Of a stretch of DNA of 64,000 bases, positions 22,408-34,875 are shown piece after piece. The first letter of the stretch is position 1. Each line of letters starts with the position of its first letter. A model generated the notes under the pieces. It ran no database searches and was not told the DNA's origin. It worked only from the letters and a program-made list of their open reading frames with translations. Made by a program: the position numbers and the translations under genes. The DNA lies in assembly GCF_000264995.1 (NCBI RefSeq), contig NW_006767441.1:880370-944369 (forward strand). The letters run 5' to 3'. This stretch comes from Punctularia strigosozonata HHB-11173 SS5 (Eukaryota; Basidiomycota; Agaricomycetes; Corticiales; Punctulariaceae).

Positions 22408-23212
22408 CTAGTCATCACCGACTGGAACCTCCTCCTCCAGATATTTGATCAACTGAACTCGTATCTCCGTTGCCTCATCCCCTCGGAGCACATCGGACAG
22501 GAACTCTGCCTTGACCTGCATTTGAACCTGACAATACATGAGCACATGAGTCAAAGCGTATATGCGGGGAACTGCACCATTTCTAGTGATCCCCTCAAAA
22601 CCCCGCATAGGACATTGCTGAACCACAGCCCGCCCTCCAGCGCTTCTTCTGGGAGCTCCACAAATTCCGCCAGCGGGTTCTCATCGAATGTCAAGACGAA
22701 AGATGCCCCCGAAGCCCCTGGCTGCAATGTTGGGGCGCCCGTCCGAGGCGAAGAAGGCGCAGGGAGGGCGGCGTGAGTTACGGTTGGGGTAATGTTGAGG
22801 AAAGCTTTGAAACCAATCTGTGATGCGGGTCAACATATATTTTAGAGACGGTTGGAGCAGGGCCCCGACCTTGGCGATGACCTCTCCCACTTCACGGAAG
22901 TCCGTGCATCGTCCCAGGTTACTCCTCGCGAGGAAATCCTCGATAAGTCGAGTGCCGATGTTATAGCCCATCTTCTCCAGCTGTTTGTTCACTTCCGCAT
23001 AGTCTTCATAGTCCTGGATGAGTTGAACGACGAGAGCGCCATACGTGAGGGCAAAGAGTTCGGCATTCTGTGACACAGATCTGGGGGTTAGATGCGGGTC
23101 ACTGAACTGTGCAGGGAGAGTGATACAACGGACGTGCACGTACGATTTTCTCCGTGCGTCCTCTCCATATATCCTCACCGATCGCCTTGTATTGTTTGCT
23201 TGTCGACGCCAT
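22408..23212 (-). CDS. BET3: TRAPP complex core subunit Bet3 (TRAPPC3)
   Basis: Core subunit of the TRAPP tethering complexes, which are exchange factors for Ypt1/Rab1 at the Golgi. Exon 1 (23212-23144) encodes [20 protein letters not shown] then EKI. Exon 2 has [40 protein letters not shown] and [20 protein letters not shown]. The next exon carries [31 protein letters not shown] and [17 protein letters not shown]. The last has [20 protein letters not shown] and ends EEEVPVGDD. This is the whole Bet3 fold, including the Cys that is palmitoylated in the family (CGVLRG context is the channel region; exact residue not tested). Three introns, all GT-AG. Confidence 0.94.
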
Positions 23213-23431
23213 GGAAAGGCAACACAGGAGGTTGAGACTATATGCTGTTGTTGGATATCGAGTATAAGTGGCAGAGCCGCATCAGCAGTTACGCGAACGC
23301 GCTTGAGACGCGGCACCGAGCCTCTTGAACTCGAACGCGACATTTTCGACCAGCTGGCCGGTTAGACTCGCGTGAATCATCCTTACGAATAGAAGTCCAC
23401 CTCGTCAGTGATAACACGCGTACGCCTCGCA

Positions 23432-25133
23432 ATGAACGATGGAGTCGCGCCAGCAGGCCAGGCTTCTGCCACAGTAGCAGTGGCGCCTGCTGTCGACGCA
23501 ACTGCCAATGGTGGAGGGGCCCAGTGGCCCCTGCAGGGATTCGCGACAGACAAGTGCGTAATTTCATTTCAGTGTACGGGATTTGTATATGGATATGATT
23601 GCTCACAACTTCCCGAAGCACAGCCCATACTTTCAAGCCGGGTTTGGACTGATGGTAGGTGCGAACATTCTGTGACTGTGCTGAAGACGTGCTCAAGATG
23701 GTTACAGGGCGTCGGCGTCGCTCTCGGAGCAGCTCGTCAAGCCGCTATGTTCGGGCTGACAGCCGCTCGTAGACGGCTGCTGGTCTCTCTCGAAATGAAC
23801 AACAAGGACCGCGCGTATGCGTGGTTCTTAGGATGGATGGCCAACAACTCCAACCTAGCGGCGAAGTCAAGGGCCAGTACCTGGCTGAGAAGCCATGAGC
23901 TCAGTGTATCTACCGTCTTTGAGCAAGGCCAGAATCGGGCTTCCTTCTCTGGCTTTGATATTACAGCAGGCCCTGGCATGCACTGGTTCAGGTATCGCGG
24001 TGCCTGGATGCAGGTAAGCGATTTTCACCGTAATGGTAAGGAACCCATCCGACTGTTCGTCGCAGGTGAAGCGGGAGCGAGAGACTCGTGCTACGAATAT
24101 CAGTACCGGCGTGCCTTGGGAGACTGTTACGATTACGACGCTCTCTCGGGACCGCGATCTTTTCCTTCAGCTGCTCTCTGAAGCAAGGGATCTTGCAATG
24201 CAAGGGAACGAGGGCAAACTATCTGTTCATATCCCGGACAGCACTCGCTGGCGCCCATTTGGCCAGCCAAAACGGAAAAGACCAATCAAGAGTGTTGTGT
24301 TAGACGACGGTGTAGCTGAGAAAGTGGAGCGCGACATACGCGCATTCCTCGACCGCCGGCAATGGTATGCAGACAGAGGTGTGGACGTCGTTCATATCAT
24401 ACGCCCAATGCTTAGAGGCCCTATTAGGCATCCCGTATCGTCGAGGGTATCTTCTTTACGGTCCTCCTGGCTCGGGGAAATCGTCTTTTATACAGGCAAT
24501 CGCAGGCGAACTCAACTATGACATATGCATCTTGAATCTCTCGGAACGTGGTCTAGGCGACGATAGGTTGTTCCACCTCCTATCGAACATACCGGAACGG
24601 AGCATCGTTCTTATCGAAGATATCGACGCTGCGTTCAATAAGCGGGCCCAGAGTAACGAAGACGGGTAGGTTACACCCTCTTCCGGCGGGTCTCCGATTA
24701 ATTCGCCTCCTGTAGATATCAATCCTCCGTGACATTCTCGGGATTTCTGAACGCTCTTGACGGCGTAGCTTCCAGCGAAGAACGCATAATCTTTATGACC
24801 ACCAATCACATACAACACCTCGACCCTGCTCTGATACGCCCCGGTCGAGTAGATGTGCCCATTTTGCTAGACGATGCTAGTCCTTCCCAAGCCAGGCGTC
24901 TGTTTACTCAATTCTACGAGGACGGAGAAGGTATAAACAGCGTCATATCAGAAAAGGAGGAGCCGCTTGACCAGGAGCAGCTTCGCGCGTTGGCCAGCTC
25001 GTTGGAGGCTCAGGTCCGGAAAGCAATGGACAACGGTAAACGGGTCAGTATGGCGGCTTTGCAGGGTCTCTTCATTCTCAATGGCCCCCGTGCGGCGGTA
25101 TCGAAATGCTCGAGCTTGTTTGCACAACGATAG
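23432..25133 (+). CDS. BCS1: Mitochondrial AAA ATPase Bcs1
   Basis: Inner-membrane AAA machine that translocates the folded Rieske iron-sulfur protein during assembly of respiratory complex III. Exons 23432-23553, 23624-23654, 23708-24013, 24066-24378, 24416-24665 and 24716-25133. N-terminal region [18 protein letters not shown] with the single transmembrane helix, then the BCS1_N domain ([20 protein letters not shown]). AAA module: Walker [10 protein letters not shown], Walker [12 protein letters not shown], sensor [20 protein letters not shown]. The stretch [19 protein letters not shown] is typical of the family. Introns are 50-70 bp and GT-AG. Divergent from BET3 over 219 bp. Strong call. 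Confidence 0.94.
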
Positions 25134-25201
25134 ATGGAGTTAATACAGTAAAATATCCATGCAACAACGTCCCTTGGTGCACTCAGTACACGCGCCCCGC
25201 C

Positions 25202-26342
25202 TCAGAAAATCGCTTTCCGTTTTCGACCAGTATACTTGGAATCGTGAGGTACCGACTCCTTCCCTCGCCTGCGATATAGCTGGATCAAAAGTAAGAACGA
25301 TATTCCCCAAATGCGCCATGACACTTCACCTCCTTCTTCTTGAGAATCCAGTCTTTATCTTTGACCGATTTCCGTTTTCCGGACCTGTCCCTTCTTTGCT
25401 CTCGTGCACGTCTTCTTTCAAACATCGCTTGTGACTGTTCATCCTCCGCCTCTTCGCCTTCCAGGCCTTTGGGTAGTTGGCTCTGACGGCTACCACTCCC
25501 AACGTATAACACGAGGAAAACTTTCTTAGCCTTCTTCGAGTTTGGGTAATCGACGACGATTCCACCACCGAACCCGGCTTTTTGAGCGATGGAAGTAATC
25601 AGTTGTATCTGATCGTCCGAAGTGGGGTAGAACTGGAGAACAGCGCGGGACGGATTTCGCAAAGCGGAGTATAGGGTGGTGAAGAACCGGGTAAGTCGAT
25701 GGGGTGGCGACGATGTGGGGTGTGACGTCTCGGCGTTCAATAACCATTGTATGACTGAAATGCTGCAAGCATAGATTATGAGCACCTTGACTGCATTCAT
25801 TATACGTCACGCACCTGATCGCGCCGTCAAAACTCCCTGGTCGGAAACCAAAGCCTTGGCCTATGTCTTGCAGAAAAAGATCACCCTCAACCTCTCGTTC
25901 CAAAGCGACCTCTCCAAGTGAATGGGGTAATAAAATCAATCAGCTCGATGAGCCTCGGCCACAAGGTCTTGACCTACCTAGCATGCTAGGTGATATGTCC
26001 ACGCCCGTCCATATGTAACCCTCTTCATCAAGGATCTCGCCTGAAAGTCCAGAACCACAGCCAATGTCCAAGAGAAACGCAGGTTCGTCCAGCGGAAGGT
26101 TGAGAAGTTCCAAAGCTCGGTACGTCATCTGGGCTTGAATTTGTTGGATGCGGGTACTGTGCATGAACGGTTATCCAAGCTGCCGAGACGCGCTTCAACC
26201 CAAAATCACAAACTTCGCTGTATATTTCTTGGCCTCATCGTCTCCGTAATACTGCAATCGGACGACACGGTCAGTCTTTTTATAATATGGAGTGCCGTCG
26301 ACTTGCAATTTCCGGTGGCGCTTGTAGCTCAGGTCGCGACAT
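25202..26342 (-). CDS. BUD23: 18S rRNA (guanine-N7) methyltransferase Bud23
   Basis: Methylates a guanine in the decoding region of 18S rRNA, working with Trm112; needed for 40S export. Exon 1 (26342-26307) encodes MSRPELQAPPEI. The following intron (26252-26306) must begin with GC (att|gcaagt) to keep frame. Then YYGDDEAKKYTANTRIQQIQ, MTYRALELLNLPLDEP, SAM-binding motif FLLDIGCGSGLSGE and GVDISPSMLEVALEREVEGD. Next are LFLQDIGQGFGFRPGSFDGA, SVIQWLLNAE and RAVLQFYPTSDDQI. The C-terminal WBS domain is SVKDKDWILKKKELYRRRGK followed by ESVPHDSKYTGRKRK. All hallmarks present. Start codon is 73 bp from the RecQ start. Confidence 0.94.
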
Positions 26343-26415
26343 CGGTGATTGTGAGAGAGAAAACTAACGCAAGGTGTCGCGCGTCGCACGATCGCTCATA
26401 CCGCACACTGGCACC
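26343..26415. promoter_or_regulatory. Bidirectional promoter, BUD23 / RecQ helicase
   Basis: Only 73 bp separate the two start codons, the tightest pair in the window. Contains GAGAGAGAAAAC and GTCGCGCGTCGC. Both transcripts must start here or use very short leaders. Confidence 0.5.
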
Positions 26416-29231
26416 ATGACAAGCCCCCCAAGCTCGCGCTCATGGGCTAGTCGTATCGAGGCGGTGGCAAGGCAAATATTCCACCTACCGGGGCTTCGCG
26501 ATGAGCAGGAGCAGTGAGCTATCTGGATCGGATCATATGATAACAAAGGCCGACGATCCATTGATGAAGGGTGATACAGGCGATGTTGGCTGGACAAAAT
26601 GTTGTCTGCCAGTTTGCAACAGGTGCGTGAAGATCCGGTTATTTGTTCAATATTCCTGTTGATGGTATACAGGGGCAGGAAAATCTATCGTGTACCAGAT
26701 CCCGGCGCTCTTATCACGAGGCATGACGTTAATCGTCCTCCCTCATATTGCTTTGATCAAGGATCAGCTTATGCATTTGCATGACCTGAATCGTTAGTGT
26801 CTTCCAGCAAACAGGATTACGCGCAGCTCACAAGAATTGATCACAGTAAAGAATCAGGTGGAGGCGATCGCCAACGGACTGACCGACAATGTGCAGTATC
26901 ACCAAATCATTGCCAAACTCTCGCAGGTTGATTACAACGGATGCATCATCAAGATGCTGTATATTTGTGTAAGTATTTCATTGATGCACATATGTATATT
27001 ATATGTTAACTGATGCAGAGTAGCCCGAGCGATTCGAGTCGCCATCGTTCAGGGACATCGTAAAAAAGCTCATCAATGAGCAGCTCATTGGTGAGGGGTA
27101 TTCACCATGCATTCATGTTTCCTACGATACTCAACTGCTGTGACAGCTAGGATTCATTTTGATGAAGCCCATTGCATGCTCGACTATGCAACACAAAGGC
27201 AGGACTTTTGTGCATGCTGTAACAACATCATGCTGATACTGTACCTTATTGGAAGGCCTGCATACCACAATGCAGAGACATTTAACCTATTTCAGGGTAT
27301 ACCCAAATCATTGACATCCGCCACTATACTACCAAGTTCTCTGGTCAAAGTAGTCAAGCTTTTAGGCATACCACTAGACGCAGGTGTGATCACTCAAATT
27401 GACAAGGTGTAGATGCTTAGATGATTGGCCTAGAATCCTTTGTTCATTTTTCAGCACCACTTTACCGCCCAAACCTGCAGTATGCTGTATATCCTAAGAC
27501 TGCAGATCCCCAGAACCCATGCAAGTCTAAAGAACGTGCATCACTAGAACACATGGCCAGGCTCATCACTGGGGAACTCTCAGATGCCACTGGTATCATT
27601 TTCTGTTCAACCACTGAAGTCAGTTCAGATGTTAGTCACTCCGAGAATCACTTTTACTAAAATATAGAACAAGGAGACCAATCAGGTTGTGGAAGCTCTT
27701 GAGGATATCACCCATGGTGCTGTAGCGCCAAGAACCTATTATGCAAATCTACCAGGACAGGTAAAGAATATCCGACATGAAATGTGGTCTGAGGGAAAAC
27801 TCAAATTGCTTGTGGCAACAACTGGTAAATACTCATTTTATATGTTTTGCTATCTGGTCATATGTTGACTTGCCTAGCAATTGCATTAGGGACCAACAAC
27901 CTTGAAGGTATGTGGAACACCTTGGATAAACTGTCTTTGTTGGTTGACAATATATTCCACTCAGTCCAATATGTGATTCATTGGAAAGTGTGTATGCTAG
28001 TTCTTATCTTAGTTTCACTGATATTTATTATCTCACAGATTCCAGTAAGTGCACTCACCACAGGGTTTTGCATGTCTAAGCACCAGAATGATATCACAGA
28101 GATCGCTGGAGGCATATTACCAAGAGAGTGGCAGAGCTGGCAGTCAGTACAACTATCATGAGAGATCAGAGGACCTCTGACTTATGAAACTGTCACAGGG
28201 GATGGAAAGCCGGCAAGGTGTATCTTATACTTTGCACCAGAAGATGTTCCAACCGTAGCTTTCCTACTCCATGAAGCATCTGAAGAAAATCACAAATCTT
28301 GTATGTTCCCATGTTCTATCAATGGTGTTGCTACTTGGGCTCAATAGGTTTTGTAACTCCCTTAGTTTGTGCCATGGTTGAGTATGCAATTGAACACAGG
28401 TTTTGCAGAGTGAAACAGCTGGGAAGGTGTGCAATTCTCTTGATATAACACCTAATCTGATCTATGATTTCAGCTACTTCCAGGGTACAAGATCAGGGGT
28501 TCAATGGTTTGCACATGAAGTTGGTGAAGATTTCCAATGTGGTCAATGTGACACATGCTGCAGGCGGTTGTCCAGTGCATGTCCTCACGATATCTCGTTG
28601 TTGGCATGGCAAATTATCCAAGCCATGACAGAAATAGAGGATAACAGTCATATCCCTAATGGCCTTAGCCTCAAGCAATGGTGTATGTATCCAATTCATA
28701 TATGATCATTTGCCAATCTCATGTCAGCGGAACACGACTCTAGCTCACCTCCTGCTGAAGGATGAACCCCGCAGTGAATATGGTCCATATCTAGCATTGG
28801 ACAAGTTACATGCATTCAAGGATAAGTGTTCGCAGTGGGCATACACTGAGACTGTGAGAGACAAGGCATGCACAGTCTTTGGTGCAGGTGAAAAACCTGC
28901 CAATATCACACAAGAGGTGTGCTGTTATTCATTCACAGTACTAGCTGATCATTCAACACTCAATTTCATGACACAGGAGTTACAGATGATCCTCTTGAAG
29001 TTGATGGTGGCTGGAGAATTGCAGCTACATGTCCATCGACCTGTATCAGGTTCACACCCGACAACCACTTATCTACGATTCAAGGTATCACGTCAACACC
29101 GGCAAATTGGAGCCGGTCAAAAGCCATTGTTGTTTGCCCTAAGATGGATCACACCAAAGCAAGTTCCCCGAAGGAACAGAGCTTATGTGCTTTTGGTATC
29201 CAGGAAGCCTCATAACCGGAGGAGTGCTTAG
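26416..29231 (+). CDS. RecQ-type ATP-dependent DNA helicase
   Basis: Looks fragmented at first but reads through many short introns. Exon 1 (26416-26513) ends in the Q motif, [16 protein letters not shown], joined to exon 2 (26570-26622) with [17 protein letters not shown] (motif I). Later: [41 protein letters not shown] (II), [11 protein letters not shown] (III), [20 protein letters not shown] (IV), [18 protein letters not shown] (V), [10 protein letters not shown] and [20 protein letters not shown] (VI). Zinc site: [15 protein letters not shown] with CGQCDTC. The C-terminal block [18 protein letters not shown] with [11 protein letters not shown] may be a winged helix. No long N-terminal extension. 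DNA unwinding in the nucleus is expected. Body visibly richer in A/T than neighbours. Several internal junctions are provisional. Confidence 0.8.
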
Positions 29232-29345
29232 CCCCCTGGAGCAAGTCAAAGCTGCGGTCCCTCGCGTATTACTCAGCTCACATTGTTGCCCCATCGTGCG
29301 ATTGCATTCATGTGTAATCCTATTCCTTGAGTACTCCAGAGGTAA

Positions 29346-31413
29346 TCACAACATGACCAAACCGACCCCGCTTCCAATTTTCTTATCTCCGAGCGCATTG
29401 ACTCCCGCCAACGGCGAGGTTCTCCAGTTGTACAGATAGTAATTGAGTAGGCCATCGCCTTGGCCGAACTGCAGAGGTTCAGCATTGATGCCTAGCGGAA
29501 AGTGAATGCATACGAACCTTTTGCTCTGATAAGAAATCCACATTATCCATAAGTGTTAGTGCGTTGAAGACGTCGAACTTGGCTTGGTCGGCGATGATCA
29601 GCGCATCACCAACCAACTCGTTCAAGCGCTTTTTGAGCCGACCACCCGAGTCCCCGTCTGGTAGGAAGGCAACATCAGTTGCGTAATAGAACAGATACGC
29701 CACTTCGAGTAGGTTATGCTTCGGGTTGTCGATAATCGTCGATGGAAGAAAGTAGAACGAGAAGAAATCCGTGATTTTGTGCGTCTCCGGGTTCTAACAC
29801 GCACTCGGTTCAGTGCGTATGTCGCAACTGGGTTTGACTACATACCTCGACCACATACGTCCAGGTGACCTGATCCGCCCTCCTGCCTGCGAACGGCTCC
29901 GCTTTGTGTCCAGTTCCCTTCCCGCTCAGGAGATGGTGACGAATGTCGTCAAGCGTCATCAACACCGACAAATCGAACCGTTTCATATACCTGGCGTATA
30001 GTTCGGCCACTTCAGGAACGTCGGCTTCCTCCATTTCACGTAAACCATGCCCTGCTAAGTGCGGCGAGGTTGGTAACTTGTTCAACCTGATCATCCGCGC
30101 GAGCGTCATATTCCGCGGTACGCCCATGAACTTCACGTCGACAAGCTTCGGTACATTGAGCGATCGGTGAAAGTATCTGGCCCATTATTCAGTGGACGTT
30201 ACTGTTGGGATGACGTGGTAAATACCTGCAAGTCGTCACTGGAGTGGGTAGAAGGACGCCAGCAGTGTACACAGCTTGGAAGATGCCCTTCAGGTTACAT
30301 TGGCGGGTCACTTCCTTGATCAATACAGGCGCCAGTCGCTTTGAACGAAGTTTCTTATGAACGCATAGATAGTTAATTTCGCTTGCGTGTATCAGGCTGT
30401 TGGTTTACGCTTGTCAGCACAGGCCGACGTGGACAGATATCTGGCATACTTGTCTCGAACGCGCATCGTTACAGGAACCCCCGAGATGAATGCAACGAGC
30501 TTCTTGTTGGACGCTACACGTACGCCGATATGCCACTCCTTGTGATATCCAGGCGGCATGAGTGCCCTGCGGTATTTCAGGTAGATCGCAGGCGTACGGA
30601 GGTACAGAACTCACCATCGCAGAAACTCAGGGCTATAGAGAAACCGGAACGCCGCGTTGGGATCCTCGACGTAGTGGCCAGAAAGTAGTTCATGCAATTC
30701 GTTCAACTGCAACCCACCTTAGACCAGATCAGAGTCGATAGTAGCAGAGTTCTTACCTGCACAGAATCGCTGATATCCATAAGGGACCACGTGAAGTCTT
30801 TGGGCAATGGGTACGGTTCTTGCCTCACTTCCTCGCGGGGTTTCGGGGGTTCGATGTATCCATCAGCAAGCGGAGGCTCCTCGCCTGCACGATCATAGTG
30901 TGGGGTCAATGACATACATCATGGACAGTAACTCTGACCCCACCGAGTTGGGGAACCGGTTGTGTGCCCCAGAACTGGGGAACTATGAGTTGAGGCTTTT
31001 CGCAACAGAAGCCGACTACGTACTTTATGATCGCCCGCATCTTTCCTATTCTTGCCCCCGATACCAGCCTTCCCTTTCAGCACGTCCATAATCTTCATTT
31101 GATCTAACGCTTGGCGCACGGTCTCCTCGTTTACATCCGCACTTTCTCCTTGCTCAGCGCGTACTTTCTCGAGCACCTCTTCTACAACGGACTGAGGGAT
31201 GTTAGACCCGGGCCGCAACGCCTGGAGCGCTTTTGCCGCCTTGGATCTCTTCTTTTTCTTCTTTTTCGACGACGACGATGTGGATGGTTGATTGGTAGCA
31301 TTGTCGTGGACTTCCTCGGCCTCGGAGCCTGACGAAATCTCGTTCTCCGCTCCTTCGGCGGCGAGTCCCGCGCCTTCCTCAAGTTCAGCCTGGGTGGACT
31401 GCAATGAGGACAT
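29346..31413 (-). CDS. NMT1: Glycylpeptide N-tetradecanoyltransferase (N-myristoyltransferase)
   Basis: Transfers myristate from myristoyl-CoA to N-terminal glycine of proteins; cytosolic, essential in yeasts. Start at 31413 with an acidic and Lys-rich leader ([19 protein letters not shown]), as in other NMTs. Then [92 protein letters not shown] and [20 protein letters not shown]. Further on: [35 protein letters not shown] and [15 protein letters not shown]. The C terminus is [14 protein letters not shown] followed by [11 protein letters not shown]; a C-terminal carboxylate is used in catalysis in this family. About seven introns. Divergent from VMA8 over 156 bp. Confidence 0.93.
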
Positions 31414-31569
31414 GTCGAGACGAAGGGAGTAGAAGAAGGATCGCAGTTAGATCTGACATCACGCGGCTGGTGGTTCCGGCTGTGTTCGCCTGTTACTTAC
31501 ACTGTCGCTACCGGCTCTCTGCCTTTGTTATCTGTTGCAGAACGCCGAGATACACGTACTCTTGCAACG

Positions 31570-32561
31570 ATGTCAGGGACTGGCCCAAGAGAAAACATAT
31601 TCCCAACGCGGATGGCGTTGACGAACACGAAGCTCCGGCTGAAGGGCGCGCAGACCGGTCATTCTCTCTTGGCGAAGAAGCGAGACGCGCTCACAACACG
31701 ATTCAGGGCAATCCTGAAGAAGGTCGACGAGGTTTGTTCCTCTCAATCAATGTTCATATAGGATATCCCCCCATCAAGTTACAACGTTGTATTCTCCGCA
31801 TGAGCTGACATACGTTTCTGTTCTTGAAGGCGAAACGGAAGATGGGCAGGGTGATGCAACTAGCATCATTCTCGATGGCGGAAGTCACCTATGCAACCGG
31901 AGATATATCATACCTCGTCCAGGAGCAAGCAAAATCAGCGACATTCAAGGTGAAGGCAAGACAGGATAATGTTTCCGGTGTTATCCTGCCCGCCTTTGAC
32001 GTGGATAGGGTGCCCGGTTCAGGTCCGTCCCACGATTTGTGGCCCCATCCCGTTTCATGCTGATATGAATGTAGACTTCAACTTGACTGGTCTTGGCAGA
32101 GGTGGTCAGAAGGTTCTTAAAGCGAAGGAGGTGTACGCGAAAGCGGTTGAAACTCTCGTCGAATTAGCATCGCTCCAAACAGCATTCACCATCCTTGACG
32201 AGGTTATTCGCGCTACGAACCGACGAGTGAACGCAATCGAGCACGTCGTCATACCAAAATTAGACAACACGATCAAGTACATCATGAGCGAATTGGACGA
32301 AATGGATCGCGAGGAGTTCTTCCGGTATATCATGCATTCCGACTATTACGAGGCACTTTCACTCACGATACATGTAGGTTGAAGAAAGTGCAGGGGAAAA
32401 AGAAGCGTGACGCCGAGGCAGAGGCAGCGAGGAAGGCACTCGAGGGCGAGGAGGATGGAGGACGGGGCAACATCGACCCAGGGAGCATCGAACAGCTCAA
32501 ACTTGGGGAAGATGCGCCGTCAGACTTGCTCAACGCGAAGGACGAAGATGTCATCTTCTAA
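31570..32561 (+). CDS. VMA8: V-type proton ATPase subunit D
   Basis: Central rotor-shaft subunit of the V1 sector of the vacuolar proton pump. Exons 31570-31731, 31830-32022, 32075-32334 and 32378-32561. Product starts [20 protein letters not shown] and continues [96 protein letters not shown] and [20 protein letters not shown]. It ends in a charged tail ([19 protein letters not shown]) with stop after DEDVIF. Long antiparallel coiled coil as expected for subunit D. Strong call. Confidence 0.95.
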
Positions 32562-32765
32562 CGCGATCCTGGTCGATGCACGAAATCGTCGCTCTCTTTC
32601 ACGCATTCTACGACTCATTCGATATCATATGAGAAACAATTCATCAAGCAGAGCTGAGACGCGGACGCGATATCATGGAACATATCCTCATGGTCGGTAG
32701 GGGTGCATACATACATGGATGTATTTTGCGTGCAGATGCGAAGAACCAGATGAAAAGAACGATGC

Positions 32766-33451
32766 TTACTATTGGCATCACTCAATAAGGCTTGACCGAC
32801 AAAGATAGGATAAAAACTCACGTCGGTCATCTCGACATCACCGCCTGCGTTCTTCTTGCGATCCTTGCGGTCAAGAATTGCTCGCCTGTCCTTGTCGAGC
32901 TTGAGGGTGGTGACGACGACCTTCGACGGGTGGATGCCGATCGAAGCGGTAGCGCCGTTCGACTTGTCCCTCTGGACGCGGTCGACGTAGATGACCCACT
33001 TTTTGCGGTACACCTGAGTGACCTTGCCCTCACGGCCTTTGTACTTTCCCCGAACTATCCGAACCTCATCGTCCTTGCGAATGGGGATTGATCGGGTCTA
33101 ATGCAGCGTCAATTGCGATGTTCAAAAACGTCCTTTCGCGCTGACATACGTTGTGCTTGCCGCGGAGCTCCTTGGACAAGGGAGCCGACATGATCTTGCG
33201 GCGCACGGACGAGGGCGCACCGAAGTGCGCCTTGTGGCTCTTGCGCCGGGACGAGGAGGTGTCTGAATGAGCATATGCCAGCCAAGAGTCAGCAGTCGGT
33301 TCGTAAGTCCAGCAAGCACATCCAAGGATTCGACGAGCCATCCATCACAGTGAGACCACATTTCGACACCGTGTTTTCCGCAAGAGTGCACGGGAAGGCT
33401 CCGCATACGACCAGACGAGCAGCACTCAGACTAACCGGGGTTGAACTTCAT
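32766..33451 (-). CDS. RPL26: Cytosolic ribosomal protein uL24 (RPL26)
   Basis: Large-subunit ribosomal protein near the exit tunnel. Exon 1 is 16 nt (33451-33436, MKFNP plus one base). Then [98 protein letters not shown] and [20 protein letters not shown], ending GGDVEMTD. This has the KOW motif of uL24. After GAC comes a GT-AG intron whose acceptor is followed at once by TAA (32768-32766), so the last exon appears to begin with the stop codon. The long first intron (about 185 bp) is usual for ribosomal-protein genes. Confidence 0.93.
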
Positions 33452-33575
33452 CTTGAGGGCCGTCGAGCAAGGGGAAGGGCTTTACGCTGGACTTGGCGAA
33501 CCGTGCTTCTCACGCGGGACCACGGTGGCTGTGTACCCCTCTCTCCGCTCGCCCGGTGGTGACGCCGCAATCACC
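33452..33575. promoter_or_regulatory. Bidirectional promoter, RPL26 / FRG1
   Basis: 124 bp between divergent starts. No clear TATA box; a highly expressed ribosomal-protein gene shares it with a nucleolar RNA-processing protein. Confidence 0.5.
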
Positions 33576-34615
33576 ATGTCCACTGACAAGGTCCGGTCTA
33601 CTAAGCTCAAGTTCAAGGGAGATAAGGGCAAAAAGAAGCGAAAACGCGACGATGAAGACGATGATGGGAGCAATAGTCGAAGGCGGCGCGAGGTGAATGA
33701 CGACGACAGGGATCCTGACACCTGGGTAATGCCAGAGGATCCGAACGAAATACGCGGGCCAACGTTCATCTTCCAACCCTCTGATCCGTCACCTGTATGC
33801 ATCACATACGATGCTACGCGCGCGAGGATTATACTCAACGCCCTCGACAAAGACGCCAAGACCGAGGATGACGCCGGGGGCGGACCCAAGCTGCTAGAGC
33901 GTATACCGTCAGAGGTATCTCAAGTATGGGTGACCACCCGGGTAGCAGGCTCACCCACTATCAACCTGCGGACTGGAACGGGCGAGGGAAAGTTTCTTTC
34001 CTGCGACAAACACGGCATCGTCAATGCCGATTCAGATGCGCGAGGACCGCAGGAGGAGTGGACGCCTGTGCTGCTTCCTGATGGCATGGTGGCGTTCATG
34101 AACGTATATGAGAAGTACCTCAGCGTCGACGAAGTTGCTGGCGGGCAGCTGCAATTACGAGGTGACAGCGAGGAGGTCGGGTTTCGGGAGCGCTTCTGGG
34201 TGAAAATACAGAACAAGTATAAGAAGGAGGCTACGGAGGAACAGAAGAAAAAGAAGATGGAAGGACACTCGATGGAGCCCTCTATCGATGAGGCGACTAC
34301 GAAGTGCGTGTCAGCTCCATCTACATTTCGTGCGCCTAACTGAGCGGATGCGTTCAGCCGGATATACCAGTCCTGGGGTGCCGGGAAGGTGGTAACCTCT
34401 GGTAAGGACAAGGCCGAGGTACGTCTTGATCCATCATATCAGAACTGGCGCTCAGGCTACTGTTTACTCATGTAATCCTCAGCTTAAAAAGGCTAAGAAA
34501 GAAGGCAGACTTGCAGAGGCTTTACTTGACCGCCGCGCAAAGCTGAAGAGGCGAGGTCGCATCTCATGGAATTGGCAATCCTACTGACTGTTGTGTTAGC
34601 GACCGTTTCTGCTGA
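33576..34615 (+). CDS. FRG1: FRG1 family nucleolar protein
   Basis: FRG1 is a fascin-like beta-trefoil protein of the nucleolus and spliceosome that also binds F-actin and RNA in animals. Start at 33576: a basic leader (KLKFKGDKGKKKRKRDDE) is followed by PDTWVMPEDPNEIRGPTFIF, VWVTTRVAGSPTINLRTGTG, EGKFLSCDKHGIVNADSDAR, GPQEEWTPVLLPDGMVAFMN and RERFWVKIQNKYKKEA. Two GT-AG introns lead to NRIYQSWGAGKVVTSGKDKA and KKAKKEGRLAEALLDRRAKL. The conserved C terminus LKSDRFC is only reached through an intron with a GC donor (34551-34599, gag|gcgagg). Without it the frame would end at 34587 with an unrelated tail. Clear family assignment. Confidence 0.92.
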
Positions 34616-34875
34616 TTCCCGCCCGCATGCCGTCCCATATGTTTTGCGTATCTCCTCACGGACTCGTAATATTAATGTTGCTCAGCATCGCTACGGACGG
34701 ACCAGTAAGCCAGTTTCGACAGTGCCACGAACGGATGCAAGAAACTGAAAATATGCTACTAGGCGACGATGATTATGCGATGGAGTTGTACGATAGCGAA
34801 TTCGACGACCAGGATATCAGAATGCAATGACAGGAATCATGTTACAATGGCCAGAATGTCATTGTATGCTATGAC

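Noticed and set aside
26590-29231. RecQ region first read as a broken pseudogene with many stops
   Set aside because: All stops fall in introns with matching GT-AG ends, and the conserved helicase motifs join in frame.
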